This document shows, piece by piece, positions 21,901-30,905 of a DNA stretch of 64,000 nt. The stretch comes from Aquilaria yunnanensis (Eukaryota > Streptophyta > Magnoliopsida > Malvales > Thymelaeaceae): positions 1,366,501 through 1,430,500 of the forward strand of contig CM077599.1 in assembly GCA_039654915.1 (NCBI GenBank), given 5' to 3'. The translations under genes were made by a program, and so were the position numbers. Numbering within the stretch: position 1 is the first letter of the stretch; the number at the start of each line of letters is the position of its first letter. The notes beneath the pieces are model-generated. The model did no database searches. It saw only the letters and a list, made by a program, of their open reading frames with translations, and was not told the DNA's origin.

Positions 21901-22220
21901 TCAATGGCTCTCAGTCTTTTCTCTATTGTCTCGATTTTTTGAGATTCTGCTTCATCTTTTGGTAATGTCTTCTTCTCTTCCTGTACAGTGTCTTGTTTCA
22001 GGTGAACACTAGCAGAGGGTCCTGATTCTTGAAACAGGTTTTCTTGGACTGAGACTCGTTGCGGGGTGAATCCCGGGGGATAAGTGGGATCTTGTACTTC
22101 TTTGATGGGGACTTGAGTTGCTTTCCCTTTGATTAATTCCATCAATTGTTTCATCTGTTCTGACATACTTTCAATCTTGGACTCCATCTCCATGAGACGT
22201 CCTTCGGCTTGTTCTGCCAT
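18909..22220 (-). CDS. gag: gag-pro polyprotein with G-patch (Tat/Ogre lineage)
   Basis: Intact 1103-codon frame starting at ATG. A retrotransposon gag core lies at about 130-300 (WIALFQESLTKSALQWYL, then EYAQRWRDLAAQV). A proline/asparagine-rich low-complexity stretch (about 330-380, repeated NRPNDYPP) follows. Two zinc-knuckle-like Cys/His motifs come next (CPYHDGAVGHGLENC and CNFHNSKSHSIQEC). The aspartic protease active site is VLIDNGSALNV near 793. A G-patch (GGYSPGLGLGQDLQG, about 965) lies near the end; G-patch domains are typical of this lineage and bind RNA. It provides particle and protease functions. Confidence 0.95.
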   Translation of the reverse strand: MAEQAEGRLMEMESKIESMSEQMKQLMELIKGKATQVPIKEVQDPTYPPGFTPQRVSVQENLFQESGPSASVHLKQDTVQEEKKTLPKDEAESQKIETIEKRLRAIEGGTIFGSLSVDDLCLVPDVVIPSDFKVPDFVKYDGTSDPITHITLFLRRLQPLTKDEKVWIALFQESLTKSALQWYLSQGPRNIKTWNDLAQAFIGNYKHVMDLAPDRQTLQNMEKKKTETFKEYAQRWRDLAAQVQPPMTEREMVTLFVQTLKYPYYDKLIGNAATNFSDVVMSGERIEHGIRTGKITESFSDPMKRGGPSRRKDEEIQQIGRGRGIPLVGTVATGPRLSYSANRPNYYPTNRPNDYPPNRPSDYLPNRPNNYPLNRPNQLRPPVPTPPMPAPRPREIFAPIPMTYTELYPKLIQSQLIHPIPTRPFEPPYPTWYDPKLNCPYHDGAVGHGLENCIALKRIVQQLIESKWLDFSDEPNVTHNPLPPHQAKPVNMMEEYWPMKKTVNDIITPLKHVYSCLVKEGIIIGKSSGNKEVEDEEWCNFHNSKSHSIQECPEFRKSLQSLMDSSQIIVFMSDKEDDVNVIIKEQEVNIMPRPLVIPISKSALKPLRIQVPKPFPYKSDKTVPWNYGYTSNITSTPLEVGGMTRSGRCYSPEQMNKLQQEKNVTDPANEPINISKEQEMPRAVTDEQATEFLKLIKQSEYSIVEQLNRLPAKISILSLLLSSDAHREALLKVLNKAYVEQDISVNNFDHLVNNITAQNLITFTDDEIPAEGRGHSKALHISIKYKDRIMARVLIDNGSALNVMPLETLHKIGLDPSHLNNSHIVVRAFDGTKRDVVGEIELPIGIGPCLFHITFQVMDISPSYTCLLGRPWIHMAGAIPSSLHQKMKFIIEGKIITVFAEEDILLSRPADAQYVEVNENIPDCSFRSFEIVNAAYVSEYGEEPVPNISKTSRMVAKLMIKGGYSPGLGLGQDLQGIPEPLKISANEGKYGLGFTPTRHDKMKAIAEKREKRIARLTGHPLQERNLDIPEITETFVSGGLIPQNDNEGKLTININKSFESLSIQAIISDSPEEEELVQPCGPRDVLNNWEAIELPVIIESFPK

Positions 22221-22413
22221 TAATCTTGTTTGGAGTCGAGTTGAATATCGGTGTTGAGGTCCAATTTTACCCTTTTAAAGGAAATATTTATTTTATTAGA
22301 TTCTATGTGTGTATGATTGATGTGATGGATGCATGCATGAATATTGTAAATACTTGGTGAAAGAAGAATTATAGTGGAATTTCTCAATTACATTCACCAA
22401 AAGCTTATTATTT

Positions 22414-23745
22414 TCAAAAGAAACGGCCCAAAGTACAGTATTGCTTTCTGGCCTTTGAAATAAACTCCATCATTTTTTGAATATTCACTGATGGAGTAGG
22501 GCAGCTCAATTCTTCTAACTCCTTGGCTTCTTCGCCCATTAGTTGGGCTTGCTCAGTCACTTTTCTGACTTCTGCCAAAAATATTTGAAGCTGTTCTTGA
22601 GAAAATCTGTATTGATCTTCCCAATATCTTGCTCTCATCTCTGTTTGATCGGTTTCATCAACTAATTCGGTGATGACTTGTTTTTGGCTTTCGATCTTTT
22701 CTTCGAGGAGTTGTGTTTTGTGACTGAGCTGTTGTATGTCGAAGAGCATCTTCTTGTTCTTCTCCTTTTCTTCCTCTAGCTCTTTCTCCAACTCTCTTTT
22801 TGCCAATTTTCTGATGACCTCTTCGGGAAGAACTATTCCTTCTTTCCGATTATTTCTCCATTCATAATACGCAGTAGGAGAAATAATAGGGCCTGACTTT
22901 AATATGAAAAGTCTTTTCCATGCAACTGAAATACCCATTGCAAGCTTATTTGAATTTGGATCTTCATGTGAAAACTCCAACTTGCTCAGGTTATGTGTCA
23001 TGGGTATAAATTGCATGGACCCAAATTGTTTACGTACTTGGGCTGGAGCATAGCTTGTTCCTCCCCATATGCCTAAGAGAGGAACCCACGGGCAATTGCC
23101 GCAACGGTAAACTATGCGGGTGGTGGTGGACCAGGGTGCTCTCCATTCAATTTGGAATTCGCTGATGTTCTTGAAGTAGTCAACCCATGCTTCCTTGCTA
23201 TCATGATTAGTGGTTTCACTTTTCAAAAAGGCTTCGATTGGGATGAAGTCCTTTGAAAAGCGATTTCCAAAATGTTGCTTCTCACAAGGAAGGTGGCTTT
23301 TGATCCAAACGTTGAGGAGATGTGAACATCCTATGAATTTGCCTCCTCTTTGGCGACAAAAGTTTAATGCCCTGATAGTTTCACATAATATCACTGAGGT
23401 CGGATTTACTTGGGCATTGCAGACTTGCTCAAATAATGTGATGACGTCTCCTTCAATAAATCCGACAATTCTTGGGAAGACTACCAGGCCATATATTGCC
23501 AAGGCGAACAACTTGCGTCGTTGATTCTTCTGAGGGAGGGTGTGACTTAGTTGTTTTAGATCGGTCCAGCTGATAAATTTCCGACACCCTTTTGTTGAAA
23601 ATTTGGGTTGAAGACTGGAAGCTGGCATGTCCAATAATTTTGCTAGGGCTCGATGAGGCTCCGTTCTTCTATCATATTGATACGTCTCAATTGGATAGTT
23701 GGAGGACCAACCCAAGAGGTTATTGTATTCTTCAATGGTTGGATA
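22414..23745 (-). pseudogene. ORF1 of Ogre-type element, N-terminally truncated
   Basis: The frame is open for 443 codons but begins without an ATG: codons upstream of a TTG at 23715 read YPTIEEYNNLL and then hit a stop at the junction with an LTR fragment. The IEEY-x-x-LL segment looks like the middle of the plant ORF1 family (DUF7745-like, of unknown function). It is followed by a globular part (FALAIYGLVVFPRIVGFI) and a long Glu/Lys-rich coiled coil (about residues 300-400). An extra ORF before gag identifies the Ogre branch. The N-terminus was lost by the rearrangement at about 23745, not by point decay. Confidence 0.85.
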
Positions 23746-26414
23746 TTAATCTGTATCAAATTATTGGTTAATTAATATTTAAATTTATTAGAAATCCGTC
23801 CTAAGATGGATCATCTATCCATGTCCAGATGATTCGGTTAGAATCCATGGCTTGGATATTAATTGAAATTATTTAAAATAAAAAATAAAATTAAATAGCA
23901 AAAAAATCCAATCGTGCACCGCCAACTACCTCAAAATCAAGGACCTTCTCGAGCTGCTCAACCAAAAGATCGCCAAGAGGATCGAGAACAAGAGCGTCGA
24001 GTACGTCAGGAAATTCTTCACTGTCGAGAATGATTATACGCCGGAGAAGAAGGCCCGCCAGTCGCGACTCGCGTTTGTTTTTTGACTCAATCAAATTTTT
24101 GGGTAAAATTCTTATTTAGCCCTTGATTCTCTTTGTTTTTATTCATTTAAGTTACTAATGTTCTCCCGTTTTGCATATTCATCACTGACAGTATTGTTTT
24201 ATGTTTTTATTTCTTTTTTTGGTTGTTGGTTTATTATTTCGAGAATCATGAATTAGTCTGTGATCAATATTACATAAAATTGCAATTTTAGGTTAGGTCA
24301 GATTTTTACCTATTTATTTGATTTTAATTTTAATAGTTATCATAAATTCAAAACTCATGTTTACATAACGTATAAAAAAAAAGGGGTCATATTTACGAGA
24401 TTTAATTCTGAGCAGATTTTAATGAAAATTCAAGAATGAATTCAGAACTAGTAAATCAAAAATCCATATCCAGATGATTCGGTTAGAATCCATGGTTTGG
24501 ATATTAATTGATATTATTTAAAGCAAACAAAAAGCAAAAATTAAAAATCAAAAAAATGAAACTCGGATTGCAAACCGACTCGTTATCGATCCAGATCTGA
24601 TTTGATCCATAATTTTGGGCATAATTAATTTTTAGCCTATGGATTCCTTTGATTTGCCTATTTGAGACCCTATGTTTGTTTCGATTTACAATCTGGCCAT
24701 TGATTTACTGATGTTTATTAATTGTTCAGATAATTAAAAGCATAAATTTGCTTAGAAATTAACATTAAGCTTAATTATATGATTAGGATACATAGATATT
24801 TCTTTAAATAATATGTCCCTGGATTTATTTGATTTTTGTCTATTTGAGACTCTAATGTTGTTTTGATTTACAATTTGGTCACTAATGTTTATTTTCATTC
24901 ATGTTTTTATTTGATTATGAGCACGAATAAATAAATAAAATTAATATTAAGCATAATTGCATGATTAGGTTAGATAAACATTTTTAATAAATAATTTACC
25001 CCTGGATTTATTTTATTTGTCTAATTGAGTCTCTAATGTTGTTCTGATTTACAAATTAGTCATTGTTTTACTTATGTTTTTCTTTTATAGTTTTGTTTAG
25101 ATAATCATGAATTAGCTTAGGAATTAATATTAAACATAATTAGATTTAGACTTTTTAATAATTAATATGAAATTAGTTTGACATAATTAAAAAAATCACA
25201 CTTAGAAAAATTCAGGCTGCGTGTGCTATTTAATAATTAATTGAATAAATTTTAAATTAAATTCCATGTCCAAATGATCCGCCAGGATCCATGGTTTGGA
25301 AAACCAAAATTTTTTAAGTAAAGTATAAAATAAAATTAATTTTTAAATAGTTTACTTTATTTTTTTATCTAGTAATAAAAACAAAGAAATTTTTTTTTTT
25401 AAAAATATAAATATATAAAAATTAAAATTTTATATTTTTACTTATTTTCTTTTAAAATAATAAAAAAATATAACTTTTTAATTCCTTTATTAAATAAACA
25501 AAAATCTTAGCCAAATGATTTCAAAAAAATATTTATAAGATAAAATAAATAGAAAAGAATTAAATATTTTAGACTTATTAATTGGATGTTTTTTTTTTAG
25601 ACTTACAAATTAGATAATTACTTTAAAAACCTTATATCAAAATATAAATATCAAGACTTTTCTTTTATTTTTATAATATACATATAAATCTTTGGTTTCA
25701 TTATTAAATAAATAAAATCTTAATTAAATAATTACTTTTTGGTTCATATTTTATCAAATAAAAAGAATAAACATAAAATAAAATATATGAATATCAAGAT
25801 TTTTTAAAAAAAATATATAACTCTTTGAAAAAAAAAAAAAAATTATTTTTGGTTCCTTAAAAAAAATAAATGATAAAGATCTTTCATTAAACAAGAAAAT
25901 AAAAAGAAAAGTAAAAAGAAAAGAGAAAGAAAGAAAAGAAAGAAAAGAAAAGAAAATATAGAGAAAGAAAAATCAAATTTTTAGATTATCAATAAACCTA
26001 AAATTTCCAAATTAATAATTAAACTAATAATTAATTCCATAAAATAATAATTAAATAATTAACTTTAAATTAAATTTCATATCCGGATGATCCGGCAGGA
26101 TCTACGGTTTGGAAAATATTAAATTTTTTAAAATAAATTAAATAAAAAGGTAAAAATTCATATTTATGATATGGATTAAATTCTTTAAAATTTCATCAAA
26201 TTCCGTGTCCGGGTGACTCAGCAGAGTCCATGGTTCGGAATCAAATCTTCTGTGTCCAAATGACTCGGCAGAGTCCATGGTTCGGAAGTATAAAATTCTA
26301 TACAAATTAATTACCAAAAATCCACATCCGACTAAATAATTCAGTTAAAATTCCTGGTTTTGAAAATTAACTGAAGTTGTTAAAAAGCAAAGTAAAACAA
26401 AACATAAATCCACA
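23746..26414 (+). mobile_element. LTR fragment (type gamma), plus orientation
   Basis: The order of elements matches the LTR at 59239-62595 read on its own sense strand: 'attagaaatccgtcctaag', hairpin module GATTC/GAATC (about 23818-23856), a gene-like block, 'gggtaaaatt.ttatttagccct', and more hairpin modules (about 24464, 25262, 26079, 26188, 26247). It lacks the TGTTGACACC start and the GCCACA end, so it is truncated at both sides, against ORF1 at 23745 and pol at 26415. The part up to 23908 and 24086-26414 holds no gene. Confidence 0.75.
23909..24085 (+). pseudogene. SKP1-like C-terminal gene fragment captured in an LTR
   Basis: A plus-strand frame ending at TGA (24083-24085) reads ANYLKIKDLLELLNQ, then KIAKRIENKSVEYVRKFF and TVENDYTPEKKARQ. 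This is the C-terminal F-box-binding region of plant SKP1/ASK proteins (SCF ubiquitin ligase adaptor). The N-terminal BTB-like half is absent, and the usual acidic tail is altered to SRLAFVF. GC content is far above the surrounding LTR. It occupies the place where other LTRs of the family have GC-rich leaders, so I read it as transduplicated host sequence. It has no start codon and is unlikely to be a functional gene. Confidence 0.85.
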
Positions 26415-26771
26415 GTACTAATGGATACTCAATTAGGAGAAGCAGAATGGGTCAAAGCTAGATACGAGCAATTAAATCTAATTGATGAAAGAAGAATGAT
26501 AGCCCTCTGCCATGGGCAACTTTATCAAAGAAGGATGATTCGTGCTTACAACAAAAAGGTTCGCCCACGACAATTTCACGAAGGTGACATAGTGCTCAAG
26601 AAAATTTTACCCATGCAACATGATTCAAGAGGAAAATGGACACCAAATTATGACGGGCCATATGTCGTGAAGAAAGCATTTTCAGGAGGGGCACTAATTC
26701 TGACAGAAATGGATGGACGAGAATTACCGAAGCCAGTAAATTCGGATGCAGTAAAGAAATACTTTGCATAA
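26415..26771 (+). pseudogene. pol: pol C-terminal fragment (copy 2)
   Basis: The last 119 codons of pol, after the integrase catalytic core, read VLMDTQLGEAEW to the stop and match the copy 1 pol C-terminus. The first bases abut LTR sequence, so this is a deletion derivative with no catalytic domain. Confidence 0.93.
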
Positions 26772-28159
26772 TGAAGAAATTTTCAAACAGAAGGGGAGAA
26801 GTGGATACAAGGTTACCAAAGTTTATTTGATCAAAGTTGTCAAAGAGAGCTTTCTTCTCTTACACTTTCATTATCTATCTGTACCCAAGATTTTCATATT
26901 ACTCATAAATAAAAAGCCAATTTTCTTTAACTTACCTTAGATTCTCACGTTCAAAATGCTAAAGTCGCTTCTATCCAGTTCTTTTCCTTCAAATCTCACA
27001 TTCTTACTAGCCTTAAGTGTGCAATAAATTATGACTTTTGAAGGAAGAATAGTAATAATTAAAACTTAGAAAAAACAAAGACCGTAGATTACTTTGATAA
27101 GCTTTATGAATTAAAACAGGTAAGATTGAGGTCCTGCTTTGCGAGCGGCACAGAACATAGGCTAACAAAGAAGAAGGAGTAACAAATCTTTGGGAGATAG
27201 CCTTGGTGGTAGCCTGAATGATCGCTTCAGAAGTCTTAACACGTCCATGTCAGCAAGAAAGAATCATACTCACGAATATCTCAACAGGGACAATTATCCA
27301 GAGAGGCATAAAGTACGAGGCGGACATTAAGGAAATTGAAGCCAAAATTTAAGAACAAATCAAGGAAAGAAGATTTTTGAAAAGAGTTAGGCTTTTTAGA
27401 CAATGGACAATAGCTGGAAAGCGAGACAATGAACAACAGCTGGAAAGCAAGACAAGGAACAACAGCTGGAAAGCAAGACAATGAACAACAGCTGGAAAGT
27501 GAAACAATGGACAACAGTTGGAAAGCATAAAGAGATTCAACGATAGAAGGCAATTACAAAGAGGATCCAGTAAAGCAAAGATATAAAAAATAAATCCATC
27601 AGTTACACATGCTCTGCATTCATGCATTTCACATCATGCATGCATGGCATACAGAACAAGGATCAAATGGGAAGCGTATCCACCGCACAGTCACAGCAGT
27701 ATAAGCTGACGTCTCAGTGACATCCGTTTTTACCAATCTACCGCTGGATGCACAGTTGATATAGTGGACCCAGCCCCATCAGCAATTCAAGGATAAAGTA
27801 GACAATATTGTCAAAATCCTGGTAATCAATTCAATAATCGAGGCTACACCGGGATGGACAGAATTGACGCCAGCTTAGCGGTATCCAAGATAAGAAATAG
27901 CTATGGTCAAAGATAAGCGTGGATATCGAGAAATATTGTCGTCGAAAGCAGACAATGGATTCAATAATCAAGGACTGGATCAATGTCATGCCTGATGAGA
28001 TATCAAAGATAAGAAATATCTATGATACTAAAATAAAGTAGGATCCACTTTTCCGGTTAAACGGCGGATACGGTACTCCGTGACTCTCAAGTCGGTTCTC
28101 TCAGTTGCCCATAATAACTGATTCCTTCACCCCTTCTTTCTTTTACTTCCTCCTAGAAA
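26772..28159 (+). other. pol to CRP1 spacer (copy 2)
   Basis: Counterpart of the copy 1 spacer, with the 26-bp minisatellite at 27397-27525. Just before CRP1 it has GATAAG-type motifs and a GATACGGTACTCC block that is also found before CRP3. No gene is seen. Confidence 0.6.
27397..27525. repeat. 26-bp minisatellite (copy 2)
   Basis: Five units, the reverse complement of the array at 14453-14580. Confidence 0.85.
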
Positions 28160-28708
28160 ATGGATCCTACTTTTTCCGCCTTGCGAAAGTATTTCCCTTC
28201 TCTCCCAATGAACATCCTAAAAAAGATCTACCAAGTTCGCTGTGAACGATTAAGAGCTCTGATGCATAAAGGAATCCCTGAAGATGTGCGGTGGTTAATT
28301 GAAGCTAAGGTTCGTCTGGCAGGTGAAATCCCAGAGGCATTTGTGTCTTACATGCCTGGTGTTGGCAAAAGTTCTTATGCCAGAAAAAGAAGAGCGAAAA
28401 GATTACAAGTCTGCCATAAATGTGGTAGGTGGACTTGTAAGACTAGGTGTCGTTCTTTAGGAATGATCTCCAATAATCGAGAAGATAAAATACGGTTCAT
28501 CAAGAATGGCTTGAGTAAGGACTCATTGGATGATATCCAATTGACTCTTGAGACGCATTCTTGTGGATCTGTGCAACGTGAAATTCTTGATTTATGGAGT
28601 ATTTTTCATGAAGAACGAGACCGTTACAGTCCCGGGAATCTGACTTTAAACGACCCTGTTTGCCGGCTTGTAAGAAAGCTAGATGGGAAGCAGATCCTCG
28701 ACTCATAG
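28160..28708 (+). CDS. CRP1 (copy 2 cargo)
   Basis: 182 residues, identical in protein sequence to CRP1 of copy 1, including SYMPGVG and LQVCHKC. The DNA just after its stop switches to the form found in copies 3 and 4, so a recombination or gene-conversion boundary lies close to the stop codon. Cysteines 85, 88, 93 and 97 and the basic run are intact. Confidence 0.82.
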   Translation: MDPTFSALRKYFPSLPMNILKKIYQVRCERLRALMHKGIPEDVRWLIEAKVRLAGEIPEAFVSYMPGVGKSSYARKRRAKRLQVCHKCGRWTCKTRCRSLGMISNNREDKIRFIKNGLSKDSLDDIQLTLETHSCGSVQREILDLWSIFHEERDRYSPGNLTLNDPVCRLVRKLDGKQILDS

Positions 28709-28867
28709 AAGCCATTAATCCCGTTACTGGACGTAAAACCAGTGGAAGATGTGAGCCACAGTCACAATCACTGTACATACAATTTATCATATTTAAAATT
28801 TTCCATTTTTCTTTTAATAATGTATTTGCTCCCGTAAGTGTAATCGACACGTTATCCATTTCATCGC

Positions 28868-28874
28868 TATAAAT
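28868..28874 (+). promoter_or_regulatory. TATA box of CRP2 (copy 2)
   Basis: TATAAAT 87 bp before the CRP2 ATG, in the context GTAAGTGTAATCGACACGTTATCC then CTATAAATGCATGTTCTTCC. The same promoter-like block lies before CRP3. Confidence 0.6.
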
Positions 28875-28954
28875 GCATGTTCTTCCAGTCGGTTATCTAA
28901 GTTTCCTTCAATAACTGATTCATTTCCCTCTTCTCTCAAATTCTTCTCTCATCA

Positions 28955-29503
28955 ATGGATTCTACTCTTTCTGTACTGCGAAAATACTTTCCTTCCCTCC
29001 CACTAAAAGTCCTTAAAAAGATCTACCTTGCTAGATGTGAAAGAATCAGAGTTTTTACACGCAAAGGCATTCCCGATAATGTGCAGTGGATAATTGAAGC
29101 TAAGGTCCGTTTGGCGGGTGAAGTTCCAGATGCATTTATGCCCCGCATGCCCGGTTTAGGTAAAAGCCGTTATGCCAAAAGGCGAAGAGCAAAGAGACTA
29201 GGCGTGTGTTATAAATGTGGGCGATGGAATTGTAATACTAAATGTCGCTCTTTAGGATACATCTCCATAAATCGTGAAGATAAAAGAAAATTCATTAAGA
29301 ATGGCCTGCGTAAGGAGTCTCTGAAAGATATCCGAGAGACTCTTGAAACGCATTCTTGTGGAAAAGTGCAAGGTGAAATTATCGGTTTATGGAGGACTTA
29401 CCATAAAGAACGAAACCGTTACAGTCTTGGGAATGTGATTTTAAACGACCCCGTTTGTCAGTTTGTAAGAAAACTAGATGGGAAGCAAATCCCCGACTTA
29501 TAG
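28955..29503 (+). CDS. CRP2 (copy 2 cargo)
   Basis: 182 residues, the same protein as CRP2 of copy 1 (LSVLRKYF, SLPLKVLKK, CYKCGRWNCNTKC). The start ATG follows CTCATCA, a context shared with CRP3. Confidence 0.82.
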   Translation: MDSTLSVLRKYFPSLPLKVLKKIYLARCERIRVFTRKGIPDNVQWIIEAKVRLAGEVPDAFMPRMPGLGKSRYAKRRRAKRLGVCYKCGRWNCNTKCRSLGYISINREDKRKFIKNGLRKESLKDIRETLETHSCGKVQGEIIGLWRTYHKERNRYSLGNVILNDPVCQFVRKLDGKQIPDL

Positions 29504-29652
29504 AAGGCATTGAAGCCATTACTGGACATGAATTAGTGGAAGATGAGAGCCACAGTCATGATTGCTGTACATATAAGCTGTCATTTGTCTTTTCTTTTGG
29601 CAATAATGTACTTACTTCCGTAAGTGTAATAAACGCATTATCCTTTCATCAC

Positions 29653-29659
29653 TATAAAT
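29653..29659 (+). promoter_or_regulatory. TATA box of CRP3 (copy 2)
   Basis: TATAAAT 115 bp before the CRP3 start, preceded by TTCCGTAAGTGTAAT and followed by GCGTGTTCTTCC, matching the CRP2 promoter block. A GATACGGTACTCC block follows. Confidence 0.6.
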
Positions 29660-29767
29660 GCGTGTTCTTCCTTCTGGATACGGTACTCCATAACTCCCAA
29701 ATTCAGTTATTTCCATTTCCTACAATCACTAATTTCTTTCTTTTTCTCTTAAATGCCTCATTCATCA

Positions 29768-30316
29768 ATGGAGCCTTCTCTTTCCGCTCTACGAAAATAT
29801 TTCCCTTCTTTCCCAATAAATGTTCTTAAAAAGGTTTGTCAAGCTAGATGTGAACGATTCCGACTATTTATGCACAAAGGCATTCCTGATAATGTGCGGT
29901 GGCTAATCGAAGCTAAAGTTCGTTCGGCTGGTGAAGTTCCAGATGCGTTCTTTCCCCGTATGCCCGGCTTTGGTAAAAGCGTTTATGCCAAAAAGAGAAG
30001 AGCAAAGAGGCTAGGCGTCTGTCACAATTGTGGATGGTGGATTTGCGGCAATAAATGTCGTTCTCCAGGAGTGATCACCAGAAATCGTAATGATAGAATA
30101 AAATTCATCAAGAATGGCTTGCGTAAGGAATCTCTGGAAGATATCCGAGAGGTTCTTGAAGCGCATTCTTGCGGAATAGTGCAATTTGAGGTTGTTGGAT
30201 TATGGATAATTCTCCAAAAAGAACGAGAACGTTACAGTCTTGGGAATCTGACCCTAAACGACCCTGTTTGCCAGTTTGTGAAAAAGCTAGATGAGATGCA
30301 AATCACTGATTCATAG
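29768..30316 (+). CDS. CRP3 (copy 2 cargo)
   Basis: 182 residues from the paralogue-equivalent ATG (alternative ATG five codons earlier at 29753). It differs from copies 1 and 3 by Cys instead of Tyr in the segment VLKKVCQARCERF, a change shared with copy 4. The zinc-finger-like motif CHNCGWWICGNKC is intact. Confidence 0.82.
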   Translation: MEPSLSALRKYFPSFPINVLKKVCQARCERFRLFMHKGIPDNVRWLIEAKVRSAGEVPDAFFPRMPGFGKSVYAKKRRAKRLGVCHNCGWWICGNKCRSPGVITRNRNDRIKFIKNGLRKESLEDIREVLEAHSCGIVQFEVVGLWIILQKERERYSLGNLTLNDPVCQFVKKLDEMQITDS

Positions 30317-30354
30317 AAAGCATTGAAGCCGTTACTGGACGCAAAGCCAGTAGA

Positions 30355-30845
30355 AGACGGAACAAGGTCACGATTACTGTACGTGCTAGCTGTCGCTTTT
30401 GAAATTTTCCTCCCCTTTTGGTAATAATGTATCCACTCCTGACATGAACCAAAGTCACGATTACTGTACGTGCTAGCTGTCGCTTTTGAAATTTTCCTCC
30501 TCTTTCAGCAATAATGTATCCACTCTTGACATAAGGCATAGTCACGATACTGTACATGCTAGCTGACGCTTTTGAAATTTTCCTCCCATAATGTACCCAC
30601 TCCTGACATGAGCTATAATTATGACTACTGTATATACCTGCCACTTTTGAAATTTTCCTTCTCATCCGACAATCATGTACCTACTCCTGACATAAGCTAC
30701 AGTCGCAACTACTGTACATGCTAGCAGCTATTTTGAAAATTTTCCTCCTCTTTTAACGATAGTGTACCCATACCTGACCAGAGTCATACCCGTGACTACT
30801 ATGAATAGCTGGCAATAATGTATCCATTCTTGAAAAATAAAATTA
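30355..30845 (+). promoter_or_regulatory. Tandem upstream modules of LOG (copy 2)
   Basis: About six units of roughly 85 bp with TACTGTACGTGCTAGC, TTTTGAAATTTTCC and AATAATGTATCCACTCC blocks, progressively more degenerate towards the LOG TATA box. Confidence 0.65.
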
Positions 30846-30865
30846 TTGCCTTATCTCTTCATCTC

Positions 30866-30873
30866 TATAAATA
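30866..30873 (+). promoter_or_regulatory. TATA box of LOG (copy 2)
   Basis: TATAAATA, 40 bp before the LOG ATG at 30906. Confidence 0.65.
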
Positions 30874-30905
30874 TATCCTCTTTTCTCACAAGGGTAAGGA
30901 TAGGA

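Larger units (their letters stand above)
5092..23745 (-). mobile_element. Copy 1: Tat/Ogre-type Ty3/gypsy element with cargo genes, 5'-truncated
   Basis: Read on the minus strand the order is: truncated ORF1, gag-pro (with G-patch), pol (RT, RNase H, integrase, no chromodomain), CRP1, CRP2, CRP3, LOG, a 74-bp repeat array, polypurine tract and 3' LTR. An extra ORF upstream of gag plus chromodomain-less pol is the Ogre/Tat layout. The 5' LTR, primer site and ORF1 N-terminus are missing because the element breaks off at about 23745 against an LTR fragment of opposite orientation. gag-pro and pol are uninterrupted, so the copy is young. Confidence 0.9.
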
